Both the position numbers and the translations under genes were made by a program. 26,237 nt of DNA from Chara braunii (Eukaryota; Streptophyta; Charophyceae; Charales; Characeae), in assembly GCA_003427395.1 (NCBI GenBank), contig BFEA01000002.1, positions 10,659,127 to 10,685,363 of the forward strand, read 5' to 3'. Positions within the stretch are counted from its first letter, which is position 1, and every line of letters begins with the position of its first letter. The notes beneath the pieces are model-generated. The model had not been told where the DNA came from. It saw nothing but the letters and a program-made list of their open reading frames with translations, and ran no database searches. Below, in pieces: positions 1-8,993 of this stretch.

Positions 1-891
1 CACAGTGGCATGGCCTTTTGGGCTGACGTATTTGTGTTATGCCCCTGTTAGGCGGGTGTGCAAATTCGCTTGGCCTTTTGCAATTCGCAAAGTTGGGCAG
101 AGTCCGGTAGGGGTACATTGCAAAGATGGGGTCCAACTGATGGCTGGGGTGTTTCGCAAAATGTTTTTGGCATCGTCCTACGCCGCAGCTAGGCAGGTGC
201 ACTTGTCCTACTTAAAGTAAAAGCGGGTCTCGCGTCACGCTCGCCGCGGGCCCAAAAAAAAGTGGAGAAAAAGCGGTACGTGAAGGGCTCGAGGGACTGT
301 GGGAGGTGCCCGGGGTTTTGATGCTTCTGGTGCGGTTCCCTTTTTTTTTTTGTTGGGCGTCGTCGTTTCGCGCCGCACGTGGGGAAGCTTTTGGATTTTT
401 TTTTGGCCGCGCCACATTGTTTCGTTTTCTTCCGAGGGAACGTGGTGGCAGGGGCGGGTGAAACAATGTTCGGGCAGAAGAACCGCGTTTGAAGTAGCGG
501 GGAGGACGAGCGCCAGGGGGAGCAGGGAGACAGCAAATGGGAGCAACGGCAGACAGTAGAACATGATGAAGATGGGCAGGGCGATTAGTGGGAGGAGGAT
601 GGGGAGGACAATGTGTGGGATGACCGGCTTTTCGCCCCACCGCCTCCCGTCCTGCTAGGGGCAGGAGGAGGAGCGGGAGTGGGCGGAGGAGCAGGGGCGG
701 AAGGAGCAGCGGGAGCTGGATGAGGACTGGGAGCAGGAGGAGGAGGGGGACAATGATGAGGAGGAGGTGAGGAAGCGGAGGAGGCGGCGCGTACGGTCGT
801 GATCTCTGTATCTAGACTGAAAGTTGTGCCAAATACAGCTACAATGGTGGTTAGAACGTGCAGATTGATCATCATCCTGACGACTGCCTGG

Positions 892-893
<2 letters not shown>
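1..893. other. Gene-free, purine-rich stretch
   Basis: I see no coding region. Open frames on both strands are products of GC-rich and purine-rich low complexity, notably the GGA/GAG-rich stretch at about 655-780, and none shows a protein domain. A 10-base word, TGGCCTTTTG, occurs at 11-20 and again at 71-80. Short T and A runs lie at about 250, 340 and 395. Confidence 0.7.

Positions 894-961
<68 letters not shown>
894..961. repeat. (GA)34 microsatellite
   Basis: This is an uninterrupted GA dinucleotide run of 68 bases. The perfect run suggests recent slippage or active turnover. In plants, GA runs can be bound by BBR/BPC GAGA-binding proteins and can form triplex DNA, but nothing beside this run marks a promoter. 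Confidence 0.98.
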
Positions 962-962
<1 letters not shown>

Positions 963-1534
963 GCAGCAATCCTTGTAACAGCCAGGCAAACAGTCCAGAG
1001 AGCAAGCGGGAGGCAGGAAGGCAAGCAATTGATCCATGAGGCAAGCAAGCGGGGAGATGAACAGCGAATAGTTAGGCAAGCAACACAAAGGCAAGCAGCA
1101 GGACAACAAGGCAATGGAAGGCAAGTGGACTGAGTGCTGAGCAGCAGGGAAGCACCAACAGGGCAGCCCACTCATACACAGCATAGACCAAAGCGAACTC
1201 TCACTTAACTCACACAACATGTCCAACTGTGCAGATTGTCACCATGAAGAATCATCAGAGTCTCTTTGACGAGGGTGTTGCCACAAGGAACGCGGACACA
1301 CCGGCATCAACCTCCTGATGAGTTTGTGAAAGTCTGACGGAACAGTCTTTAACGGTGACTGTGTTCTGTGTGGAGTTGTATGTAGTAGTGAACGTAAAGC
1401 ATGCACGGATCCTGAACTCAGCAGCTGTTAGTAGTGTGTTGTTTGCACTTCGAACAATACAGCACTGCATATTTTGGCACATGTCGAAGGTGCTGAACCT
1501 GCACAAAGTGGACAACCTGAAGAAAATACCCAGA
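962..1534. other. Gene-free stretch with GGCAAGC-type words
   Basis: No coding region is supported. Between about 980 and 1125 the word GGCAAG(C) recurs several times at irregular spacing, which looks like a degenerate simple repeat next to the GA microsatellite. From 1130 to 1534 I see nothing recognisable. Confidence 0.6.
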
Positions 1535-1722
1535 AAGGAAGGAAGAAAAGAACTTACCTAAAGTATGTTTGCATGAATGTTCGCTTTGTCAGGGATGAGA
1601 TAAAGCCCAAGCCAGGTAACAAATGTCTACCTGGCTTGGGCTTTTATGAAGTTTTATCTCATCCCTGACAAAACGAACATTCACGCAAACATACTTTTGG
1701 CAAGTTCTTTTGTTCCTTCCTT
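1535..1722. repeat. Long imperfect inverted repeat (fold-back or MITE-like)
   Basis: The left arm (about 1535-1618) is nearly the reverse complement of the right arm (about 1631-1722), with a loop of only about 12 bases. Diagnostic paired words are AGTATGTTTGC with GCAAACATACT, TCAGGGATGAGATAAA with TTTATCTCATCCCTGA, and CAAGCCAGGTA with TACCTGGCTTG (part of the last match). A few mismatches and short indels break the pairing. No transposase frame or convincing target-site duplication is visible. It could be a non-autonomous fold-back DNA element, a recent inverted duplication, or a hairpin RNA precursor. Confidence 0.85.
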
Positions 1723-2239
1723 GGTGGGGACGCTGGACTTGGTTTGCACCAGGTGCAGCTCCCCACCAATGGACTGGAGCAACTGGCACCTGGGGCTGCT
1801 AGGGGGGTTGCTCTTCTTGCCCTCCCTAGCAGGTGGGTACCCGTTCTTCCAAAAAAAAAACTTTAAAAAAGTATGTTTGCGTGTATGTGGGTGCTTGCGC
1901 ACTCACACATATGCTTGCTTGCACTTTATCTCGCAGTGTGTTGCATTTTTCTACCGCTCTTTTGCTTTTGAGAACTGACTTGTTTTTTTGTTTTTTTTTT
2001 GTTTTTTTTTTGGTCGTTGTGGTTGTCATTGTGTTATTAATTTTTGGAGCAGGTTCTGGATTCTCTTGCCATCTGTTGCGCGTCGAGTAATAAAAATGTC
2101 CGTCTGGCTTTTTCAACATTGCTATTAAAGTAAGGACCCCCTTCCTCATTCATGCACTCAGAAGAACAAACAGCAACAAAAAAAGAATTAGGACCCCTCC
2201 GCTGCCCACCAACGTACTCCAACTGTACGCTGGTGCTCT
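1723..2239. other. Gene-free stretch with T-rich tracts
   Basis: No gene is supported. Around 1726-1780 lies a unit (a gggac.ctggac word, then AGGTGCAGCTCCCCACCAAT) that recurs at 3787-3812 in part and at 3846-3901. At about 1866-1885 there is a partial third copy of the arm end of the neighbouring inverted repeat (AGTATGTTTGCGTG). T-rich runs occupy about 1979-2013. Confidence 0.6.
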
Positions 2240-2443
2240 TTGGGCCTCGCTACAGCCACTGTCGAAACGAAAAAAGTACGAGTGCATCTTCCGGGAGAGA
2301 ATGGGAAGATGCATCCGTTACTATGAATAGCAACGGATGTATCTTACCCCTTACTATGAATAGCAATGTATGCATCTTACTACTTTCTGGGGAAGATGCA
2401 TTCGTTCTTTTTCTGTTTCTATAGTGGTGTGGCGAGGCCCTTT
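2240..2443. repeat. Nested inverted repeat of about 200 bp (MITE-like)
   Basis: The ends are inverted copies of about 50 bases. GGGCCTCGCTACA at about 2242 pairs with the reverse complement of TGTGGCGAGGCCC ending at 2440, and the matching continues inward through a GTGCATCTTCC-type word. Inside, GATGCATCCGTT and AACGGATGTATC form a second hairpin around TACTATGAATAGC, a word that recurs at about 2352. The nesting suggests a fold-back element with internal duplication. No transposase frame is present and I could not define a target-site duplication. Confidence 0.8.
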
Positions 2444-2560
2444 CTGCGGTGTGCTGATGGCCAGGCAACTTCCAGTTCATTGACCGGTTTACCCAGGACC
2501 GATCGATTCAATGATGATATCTCAATGTCATTGCCCTTTCAAAAAGGGGGAAAAAAAAAA
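2444..2560 (+). repeat. SINE-like 3' segment, degraded copy
   Basis: The segment from about 2478 to 2545 aligns with 3397-3460: both carry a TTCAA.GATG.TATCTCAA word followed by TG(C/T)C..TGCCCTTT-type sequence and an A-rich tail. The 5' tRNA-like part is not recognisable here. This looks like a truncated or diverged copy of the short repeat at 3315-3470. Confidence 0.5.
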
Positions 2561-3147
2561 GAAAAGAAGGAAGATCGAGTATGGCCCTGAGTGATGAGCC
2601 CTGAGCAAGGCGCAAAAGTGCAGTCCAATGGGAGAGGCTAGCCAAGTTAAACCATCAGTACTTGGCCGAGCTATTGATGCCGAGCCGGGAAACGCCCTGC
2701 GCGCCAAGTTTTGCCAAGCCGCCGCCGCGGCGTTTCGCTTTTCTTTTGGCTGGCGCCTCCAGCCATTGTGGTCCGGTAGCTTGAAGCCCATCAGTTGCGG
2801 CGCGTTAACGGGAAATGCCCGCGGACGATGTATGGGCCAAGTACTGGTGGTTTAAATTAGATCTAGAAATGGTAGAGTACAGTATCTTATGGAAACCAAG
2901 ACCGGAGCAACCTGGAAGCCCTGGTGCCTATCACTGCTGTTCGGTCCAAGTTACCTGCCCATTGGTAGGGCAATGGTCCTGAGTGCTGGTCACACTGAGG
3001 TAGGATAGTGGGATAGGGGGGCGCTAGGAGTATTGACGTGAGGATGGGATGGGAGGTGGTCTTATATTCCAGGACACCCACGGCCTACTGCTCCAGCTGG
3101 TCAGTGTGTACTCAGTGACTGGCCTCTACAACACAATGGACTTTTTG
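2561..3147. other. Gene-free stretch
   Basis: No gene or clear element is supported. Short open frames on both strands lack domains. The sequence is moderately GC-rich around 2700-2830 and otherwise unremarkable. Confidence 0.55.
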
Positions 3148-3169
3148 AAAAAAAAAAAAAAAAAAAAAA
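3148..3169 (+). repeat. A22 homopolymer tract
   Basis: This is a run of 22 adenines followed by unique sequence. It may be the fossil tail of a retroposed transcript, but the sequence upstream (a short stretch ending at ctttttg) is not recognisable as a particular element. Confidence 0.9.
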
Positions 3170-3314
3170 GCCCACTAGAGGCGGGGGTGCTCTTACCACC
3201 TCCCCTAGCAAGGGGACTGGTTAAGAAAAGAAGAAGAAAAAAGGGAAAAAAAAAGAAAAGGAAACCAGCCAAGGTAGCAATTGCTTGTGATCTAACAACA
3301 AAGAAACAAAGCGT

Positions 3315-3470
3315 ACAACCGACGGGCCTAGCTCGCATGAACTGTTGAAATACAGACCCACGTTCGAGTCCGGATGCAATCAGATGAGCGCATCATTCTG
3401 AATTACCTGGGGCCGGGCTGTTCAACGATGCTATCTCAAGGGCTGTCGCCCTTTGAAAAAAGAGAAACAA
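3315..3470 (+). repeat. tRNA-related SINE-like element
   Basis: GTTCGAGTCC at 3363-3372 is a close match to the RNA polymerase III box B (GGTTCGANTCC). A box-A-like word, TAGCTCGCATGA, lies about 35 bases upstream, and a short CTGT/ACAG hairpin between them resembles a reduced anticodon arm. Downstream, TCAAGGGC and GCCCTTTGA form a hairpin at about 3436-3456, followed by an A-rich tail. A related 3' segment lies at 2478-2545. A box A that only partly matches, and the lack of a clear tail repeat, keep this tentative. Confidence 0.5.
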
Positions 3471-3919
3471 AGCGTACAACAAGCAACCTTTTGCAAAACC
3501 AACCAGTTGTGGGGACGGAATCCGATTATTATACTCCGATGAAACAGTACATCACAACCCCGCGTTTGTTGTCCTCTTCTCCCTCCCTCCTCTCTTCCTA
3601 CGGTTTACCGGACAGTTCTGTTTGACAATATATATGGGGAGATGGAGGAGGGGAAGGGCGGAGAGGAGAAGATGGGGGGAGAAAAAGTATCAGCAGGAAA
3701 GAATCGAATACAAGGACGTCACTAGTAAATTTGTGTAGCCGAAGCCAGATGATGGCCCTGGCATTCTGAGAATGCTCAGAATTTCGCAAGGGACACTGGG
3801 CCCGGTTCCCAGTTTGTGCCGGAAGAAAGAGGGAACAGATGTATTCAAGGGACACTGGACCCGATTTCCAGCAGGTGTTGCTCCCCACCAATAGATGGAG
3901 CTTGCTTTTTTGTATTAAC
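3471..3919. other. Gene-free stretch with dispersed 'gggacactgg' repeat
   Basis: No gene is supported. CAAGGGACACTGG starts at 3787 and again at 3846; each is followed by CC(C)G.TT.CCAG. The second copy continues into CAGGTG..GCTCCCCACCAAT (to 3901), the same combination seen at 1726-1780. This defines a short dispersed repeat of at least about 55 bp. Confidence 0.6.
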
Positions 3920-4170
3920 AAAAAAAAAAAAAAAAAAAAAGGATCGCAGCAAATATGTTAACCGAACCACAGCAACAAAGTTGTGATAGCAGCTTTAATC
4001 CAGAGAAGTCTCAAAAACAAGTACACGTAGTACAAGAAGATTGCATAAAAAAAAAAAAAAAAAAGGATTGCAGCATATATGTTAACCGAACCACAGCAAC
4101 AAAGTTGTGATAGCAGCTTTAATCCAGAGAAGTTTCAAAAACAAGTACAAGTAGTACAAGAAGATTGCAT
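3920..4170. repeat. Tandem duplication of an A-tract plus 106-bp unit
   Basis: Two units each consist of an A-tract (A21 at 3920-3940, A18 at 4047-4064) followed by a 106-bp segment (3941-4046 and 4065-4170). The segments differ at only about five positions. The 124-bp period and near identity indicate a recent duplication. The A-tract at each unit start suggests either a poly(A)-terminated retroposon inserted twice in series or unequal exchange between A-tracts. There is no coding content. Confidence 0.92.
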
Positions 4171-4320
4171 CATTGTCGCAAGCATGTTGACCAACAATCA
4201 GGACGGAGGGAGGTAAGGGAAGGGGAGGAGTGGGGACTGGAGGAGGAGGTTGAGAGAGATTGGCCAAAACCGCAAGGGCGGATACGAGATAGCACAGCTT
4301 AATGCTAAAGAAGTCTCCAG
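4171..4320. other. Unannotated flank upstream of the gypsy element
   Basis: No gene is supported. The five bases before the LTR (tccag) are not repeated after the 3' LTR, so no target-site duplication can be shown. Confidence 0.5.
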
Positions 4321-4996
4321 TGTAATGACCCGCCATATCACAGACTGAGAACACTGCTGATTTCTGGAGTTCTGCCGATGTAATGGATGCCTTGCTGAGA
4401 TTCCCTCATTCTGCTGAGTTTTCTAAGTCTGTGTGTGTGCGTGCTTTTGACCTGCGTGCCTGTGTGAGTGCTTGTCGGTATGAGTGTGTGTGTGACCCGC
4501 AAGGTACTTGCTTGTTTGGCAGGCCCGTAGGGCCGGTACTTACCTGTGGCCGTGGCATTGAGGGTTGCAGCAGGGAAAACACTCAAGTAGCGGAGCCAGG
4601 GGCCCGTGGTGCTTAGAGCAGCGGAAAAACACTCAAGTAGCAAGTAGGCAGGTACCGCACCCAGTAGCAGTAGATGTGCCGGGTACTCGAGGCCGAACAG
4701 AAGAAGACAAAGTTGGCATTTTTAGAGGCCCAGTAGCAGCAGGCTAGGTCTAGGCCGGTACCAGTCTATCCAGTCTGAAATCTAGAGCCTGTACGGGCAA
4801 TATCAGAGTCTGAAATGATGTTTCCCTCCGAAAGGGAGGAGGTACCGGTTGCTTGGGAGGCCGAGCGGCCTGGAAGTCACCACCCAGGAGGCAAGTAGGC
4901 CACTATATCAAGAGGCCGAGGGAAGAGCCCAGCCTCATTCTTCAGTGTGCAAGTTTGGCGACACACTGCTGGAGCGCTGGCTGCAGTAGCGCTGGG
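4321..4996 (+). mobile_element. 5' LTR of Ty3/gypsy element (3' end truncated)
   Basis: This stretch begins TGTAATGACCCGCC and matches 8994-9669 along its full 676 bases with scattered substitutions, so the two are the LTR pair of one insertion. The word AAACACTCAAGTAGC is repeated inside each LTR. Similarity to the 3' copy stops at 4996, about seven bases before the likely natural end (a TACA terminus at 9676 in the 3' copy). What follows is directly gag-like coding sequence with no primer-binding site. A deletion has therefore fused the LTR to the 3' part of gag. Confidence 0.9.
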
Positions 4997-5708
4997 AGCG
5001 AAGATTCCACCCGAACCGGAAGATCCTGCCACAAAACCATGGGTAGATCTCCGGATCAGTGAAAGTGAGTGGAAACACAGGGTGAAGAAAGGGGTTTGCC
5101 TGCATTGTACCAAGCCGGGACATTCAATCCAACATTGCTTCAGATTTGCAGCAGGGAAACCAACAACGGGAGTAACACGCTCTACAGACGAAGAGGCTGA
5201 ACATGTAAGTGCACATCCTTCACCAGATTTTGATCCCACTCAACAAACCTCTCTTGAAACCCCATCTGATGCTGATTCCAAGGCTGAGAAACTGCACATC
5301 CTATACAAGGTGCCTTGGGTGGAGTCGGAAGAAATTGACTTTCATGCTCTCTTGACACCCTGGGCTCACATGAAGCAAGAACGCGTGCAAGGGATAACAA
5401 AGTTGATCTTCTTCAAACTCCGCATTAACGGTCGTTACATCCATGTGTTGGCTGATTGTGGCGCAACCGCCAACTACTTCTCACCGCACGACATTCGTAC
5501 CGCACGCTTGGGAATGAAGCAAGTGACCTTGCAGAATCCTTGTCGGACCCAAGTGGGCAACCAAGAGGTTGTCACATCTACGCATGCAGTCAAAGGTGTG
5601 CGCACTACCTTTGACACAGACCGCACAATCACGCATGAGTTGAACTTCTATGTCCTTGATCAGTGCCCCTTCGACGCGGTTATTGGCTTGGGCTGTTTGC
5701 AGGCTTAA
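4947..5708 (+). pseudogene. gag nucleocapsid and aspartic protease remnant (Ty3/gypsy)
   Basis: This open frame of 253 codons carries a CCHC zinc knuckle, CLHCTKPGHSIQHC (residues about 51-64), which binds RNA in Gag nucleocapsid. About 105 residues further on is a retropepsin-like active site, LADCGATANYF, where DCGA stands in for the usual D(S/T)GA. The capsid domain that should precede the knuckle is absent, and the first codons lie inside the LTR, so the apparent start is an artefact of the LTR-gag deletion. The frame ends in TAA (5706-5708). The same frame reopens at once in the next segment, so this stop is probably a nonsense mutation. Confidence 0.85.
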
Positions 5709-6228
5709 TGTGAAAGAACCACGTGGAAGGACTCACAATTCATGGTCAAAGATGCCATGGGAATCGAGCGTCCAGTCCTCTTGGATGAGCCGCACGAGTC
5801 CCAAGTAACTTTTCTCAATGCAATAAAATTTTGCAAAAAGTGGCGCAGGCGCAAATTTGATGAGCAAATGTATATAGCCTTTGTTAGGCCTGCTCATATG
5901 CCTTCTATTTTTGTTGTACATAATGATGCTACTTTGCATGCCGTTTCTACTTCTAATGCAACTACTTCTACCTCTACTAAATCTACTGCTAGTCCAAACG
6001 ACTCTGCTTCAAATTTTATTGTTTTGACTGCACCTATGCAATCCGGTATGCTTGCACCTGAAAGTGATGATCCTCAACTGATTTCTTGAAGTCTTGGCCG
6101 AACCGCATGGGGTCCCCGTGCGTCCGGTCCGACACAAGATCGAGTTGATAGTAAGTAGCACTCCTCCAAAGGTTGTCTATCGAATGGGCTCAGGCGAATT
6201 GGAAGAGTTGCGAAGATAGATCGATGAC
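5709..6228 (+). pseudogene. Protease-RT connector of the gypsy polyprotein
   Basis: The frame of the preceding segment continues after its TAA through 5742-6089. It encodes a linker with a Ser/Thr/Ala-rich stretch (residues about 70-90 of the segment) and no recognisable domain. From about 6094 the coding signal moves to another frame and reads VLAEPHGVPVRP, the type of sequence that normally leads into a gypsy RT. It is interrupted by a TAG at 6217-6219. Placement between protease and RT supports the assignment; there is no independent motif in the first part. Confidence 0.65.
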
Positions 6229-6930
6229 ATGATCAAGAAGGGATGGATCAAGCCAAGCGAATCCGAATTCGGTGCACCAGTTTTGTTTGTCCCTAAGAAA
6301 GGAGGCAAACTACGGATGTGTATCGATTACCGCGGACTGAATAGAATAACAAGGAAGAATGCATACCCTTTGCCGCGCATTGATGATCTGCTTGATGCAT
6401 GCAAGGTCTTCAGCAAGTCGATCTCAAGTCTGGTTACCACTAGATTGAAGTCGACCTTGCAGACCAGCATAAAACTGCATTCAAAACTCGCGATGGGCTG
6501 TACGAGTTTACCGTCATGCCCTTCGGCCTCACGAATGCATCGGCCACCTTTCAAAGTCTCATGAACAAGGTGTTCCGCAATAAGATCAATCGATTTGTTG
6601 TTGTTTATTTGGATGCCATACTAATCTTCGGCAAGTCGATGGAGGAGCACATGAGGCACCTTGAGGAAGTGTTGCAGATCCTCAAGGATGCGCAGCTCCA
6701 TCTCAACTTGGAGAAATCTGAGTTTGGGAGGGACAGTGTCATCTACCTTGGACATCGGTTGTCTGCTGCAGGCCTAGAGCCCGAGGCAACCAAAGTTGAG
6801 GTCATCCGCAAATGGCCTCAACCGGCAAATGTCCGTGAGTCGCGTTTTTGTCTTGGTCTTGCGTCATACCACCGTAAGTTTGTATCCAAATTCTCTATCA
6901 TTGCCCGACCGCTGTCCAGATTGACCAGCA
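6229..6930 (+). pseudogene. Reverse transcriptase (Ty3/gypsy), frameshifted, YLDA active site
   Basis: The first part (6229 to about 6435) has the RT fingers motifs [13 protein letters not shown] and [11 protein letters not shown]. At about 6435 the frame shifts by one and the motif A region is read out of frame. The coding frame from 6516 resumes with the primer-grip-side motif [13 protein letters not shown] and continues through LEKSEF and YLGH. The catalytic YxDD box at about 6605 reads YLDAILIF: GCC replaces the second aspartate codon. The enzyme is therefore both frameshifted and missing an essential metal-binding residue. Family-level identity with plant and algal Ty3/gypsy RT is clear. 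Confidence 0.92.
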
Positions 6931-7429
6931 AGAATGTGTCTTACACATGGGATGGGGAATGCACAACAGCCTTCCAAGCATTGAAGGAGGCTTTGGCGAG
7001 TCATCCGATGCTCCGCATTGCAGATCCCAAACTTACATTCGTAGTAACTACGGATGCAAGCTTGTATGGGATTGGTGCAGTGCTGCAACAAGATGATGGC
7101 GACGACTTACACCCGCTCGAATTCTACTGCAAACGTATGCTCAGTCACAAGGTAGCTGCCTCCACTTACATGCGAGAACTCTATGCCTTGAGAGAGGCAC
7201 TAGATCATTGGAAACACTACCTCTTGGGTCACCATTCGAAGTGTTCTCGGACTATGAGACTTTGAAGTGGATCCATACACAGAATAATCCATCAACTACA
7301 TTGACCCGCTGGCTGCATGAGATTGCTGTGTATGATTTCGAACTTAGGCACAAGAAAGGTTGTTACAATCGCGTTGCGGACGCTTTGTCTCGCCACCCTG
7401 AGTACATGACTTGTCTTGTGGGTTCCTAA
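6931..7429 (+). pseudogene. RNase H domain of the gypsy pol, frameshifted
   Basis: After the RT-RNase H connection (WDGECTTAFQALKEAL), the RNase H core begins with VVTTDASLYGIGAVLQQ, containing the first catalytic aspartate, and continues to RELYALREALDHWKHYL. A frameshift near 7225 moves the signal to the frame that reads FEVFSDYETLKW and ends in NRVADALSRHPEY (the terminal D-A-LSR signature) before a TAA at 7427-7429. In the intact protein this domain degrades the RNA strand during reverse transcription. Confidence 0.9.
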
Positions 7430-7444
7430 GATCTCCGTAAGAAT

Positions 7445-8393
7445 TTGAAGGAGGAACCCGTAGAGTATACTGCCAAGGACCCGGAACTCTATCCCATCCT
7501 TGAGCAGATCCAGGCTGACCCTAGCAGTCAGCCTGATGTAAAGGTTTACTCTTCCGACGTTACGGAAAGTACGATCGACTGTGTGTACCCTATCCGTACT
7601 CACTTCTTGGACTTGGCTCATGGCCAAAGTGGACACTTCGGTTTTGAAAAGACATACGGAAGTCTATTGCAAAAGTTTGTATGGCCTGGGATGAAAGAAA
7701 TGACACGGAAGTTTGTGGCTAAGTGTGAAGTTTGTCAACGCATCAAGTCATCTCGGCAAAAGCCCTATGGGCTGCTGCATCCTCTTCCTATTCCTGATGG
7801 CCCGGGGGAGTCTCTTTCCATCGACTATGCGAACATAGGAAAGAAGAGCAAGAACGGATATTCACAAGTAATGGTGATCATTGACCGCTTTTCAAAGTTT
7901 CTGAATTTGATCCCATTACCTCACGCCCCAACTGACCTTGTGATGGAGTTTCACAAAAGGTACATTCTGCAGTGTGGGCCCCCGAAAACTATTGTGAGTG
8001 ACCGGGACACTAGGTTCATAAGTGCAGATTAGAAGGACTTCACCTCCCAGATCTACGACATCAAACTCAAGATGACGTCTGGCCGACATCCCAAAGCCAA
8101 TGGACTGGCCGAGGAGGTCAACCAGACTGTGATCCAACTTCTCCGAGCTCTAATTGTGCCTGATTGGAACTTTTGGGATGAGGAATTGCCGATTGTGCAA
8201 GGAATGTACAACAAACTCCATACAATCCTCCACAGGGATGACACCTAATCGGCTGCACCTCGGATGGCAAATTCGCAATCCCCTATCCTATCTGTTTCCT
8301 GATCCGCCACCTGGCCTAACACCTGGCCAGCCAGGCTACAGCGCTAAGTTTGATCGCTTACTCAAAGTTGCTGTCGCAGCTATGGAAAGGTGA
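7445..8393 (+). pseudogene. Integrase N-terminal and catalytic core of the gypsy pol
   Basis: The N-terminal HHCC zinc finger is visible as LAHGQSGHFG followed by CEVCQR about 30 residues later. The catalytic core contains LSIDYANIG (first Asp), IVSDRDTRF (second Asp) and, after a stop, NGLAEEVNQ (Glu), so the D,D-35-E set is present. A TAG at 8030-8032 interrupts the core just after the second Asp, at a position where gypsy integrases normally have Trp. A frameshift lies between about 8180 and 8240, and a TGA at 8391-8393 follows. The protein would join LTR DNA ends to the host chromosome if it were intact. Confidence 0.92.
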
Positions 8394-8927
8394 TGCAGTG
8401 CCATGATTAAGCATGCTAACAAAAAGCGCCAGCCTGTACCTTTCGCAGTGGGAAGCTATGTCTGGGTCAAAATGTCTGAGTTTTCTGAAGAAGAAGGGGC
8501 ATTACTAAATCTTCTTCCTCAGTACTATGGTCTGTGGAAGGTGCTGAACCAAGTAGGGAATCATTCATTTGGTCCTTACACGATCGACGTGCCTCCTCAT
8601 TTGCGCACGTACCCAGTCTTTCACGTGTCGAAGTTATTCCCGTATGAATCACCGGAAACTTTTCCGTATGGAGAATCGATGATTCCTCGCGCAATCAAGG
8701 CTGTCACGAGGTTGATAGAATTGTCGAGCACAGTGGAAAAGGGAGAAACAGACAATATGAAGTTTCATTTTCTATACCACCCATTGAATGACGTTTACTG
8801 GATTGCTAAGAAAGATTTGCTGCAGAGTGCCCCGCGAGTCGTCAATGCATATGAACGACTGATTATTCACTGCTACCCTTACTCCTACGGAATATACGCG
8901 ATCTCTCTTTGCCATTTGCGCCTATGA
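8394..8927 (+). pseudogene. Integrase C-terminal (GPY/F) module with chromodomain-like tail
   Basis: The frame is the same as the end of the preceding segment, separated only by the TGA at 8391-8393. It starts with a basic stretch (KHANKKRQ), then PFAVGSYVWVKM, the usual SH3-like entry of gypsy integrase, and the GPY/F module represented by YYGLWKVLNQV and FHVSKLFPY. The last about 40 residues (FHFLYHPLNDVYWIAKKDLL, then APRVVNAYERL) follow the spacing of a chromodomain (Y..W....L..AP..V..Y) but are very diverged. If it is a chromodomain, the aromatic cage is degenerate. The ORF stops at 8925-8927. Confidence 0.82.
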
Positions 8928-8979
8928 TGCATTATGCAGGGACTCTGATTGAGTTACTCGCTCGAAGGGACCTCGCTCT

Positions 8980-8993
8980 TGAGGGGGGGGTAG
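8980..8993 (+). promoter_or_regulatory. Polypurine tract
   Basis: A short purine run dominated by nine consecutive G residues (TTGAGGGGGGGGG-like, ending in TAG) lies immediately 5' of the 3' LTR. This is the position and composition expected of the plus-strand primer of an LTR retrotransposon. Confidence 0.75.

Noticed and set aside
585-1226. 213-codon minus-strand open frame
   Set aside because: It is the translation of the (GA)n run and adjacent GGA-rich low complexity, giving Leu/Ser and Pro/Ala repeats without a domain.
1309-1345. Hammerhead-ribozyme-like core (CTGATGAG...TGAAA)
   Set aside because: Stem II would be a single weak pair, and I could not form a stem III ending in the required UH cleavage site. 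N-terminal-EN Penelope-like elements are also reported to lack canonical hammerheads.
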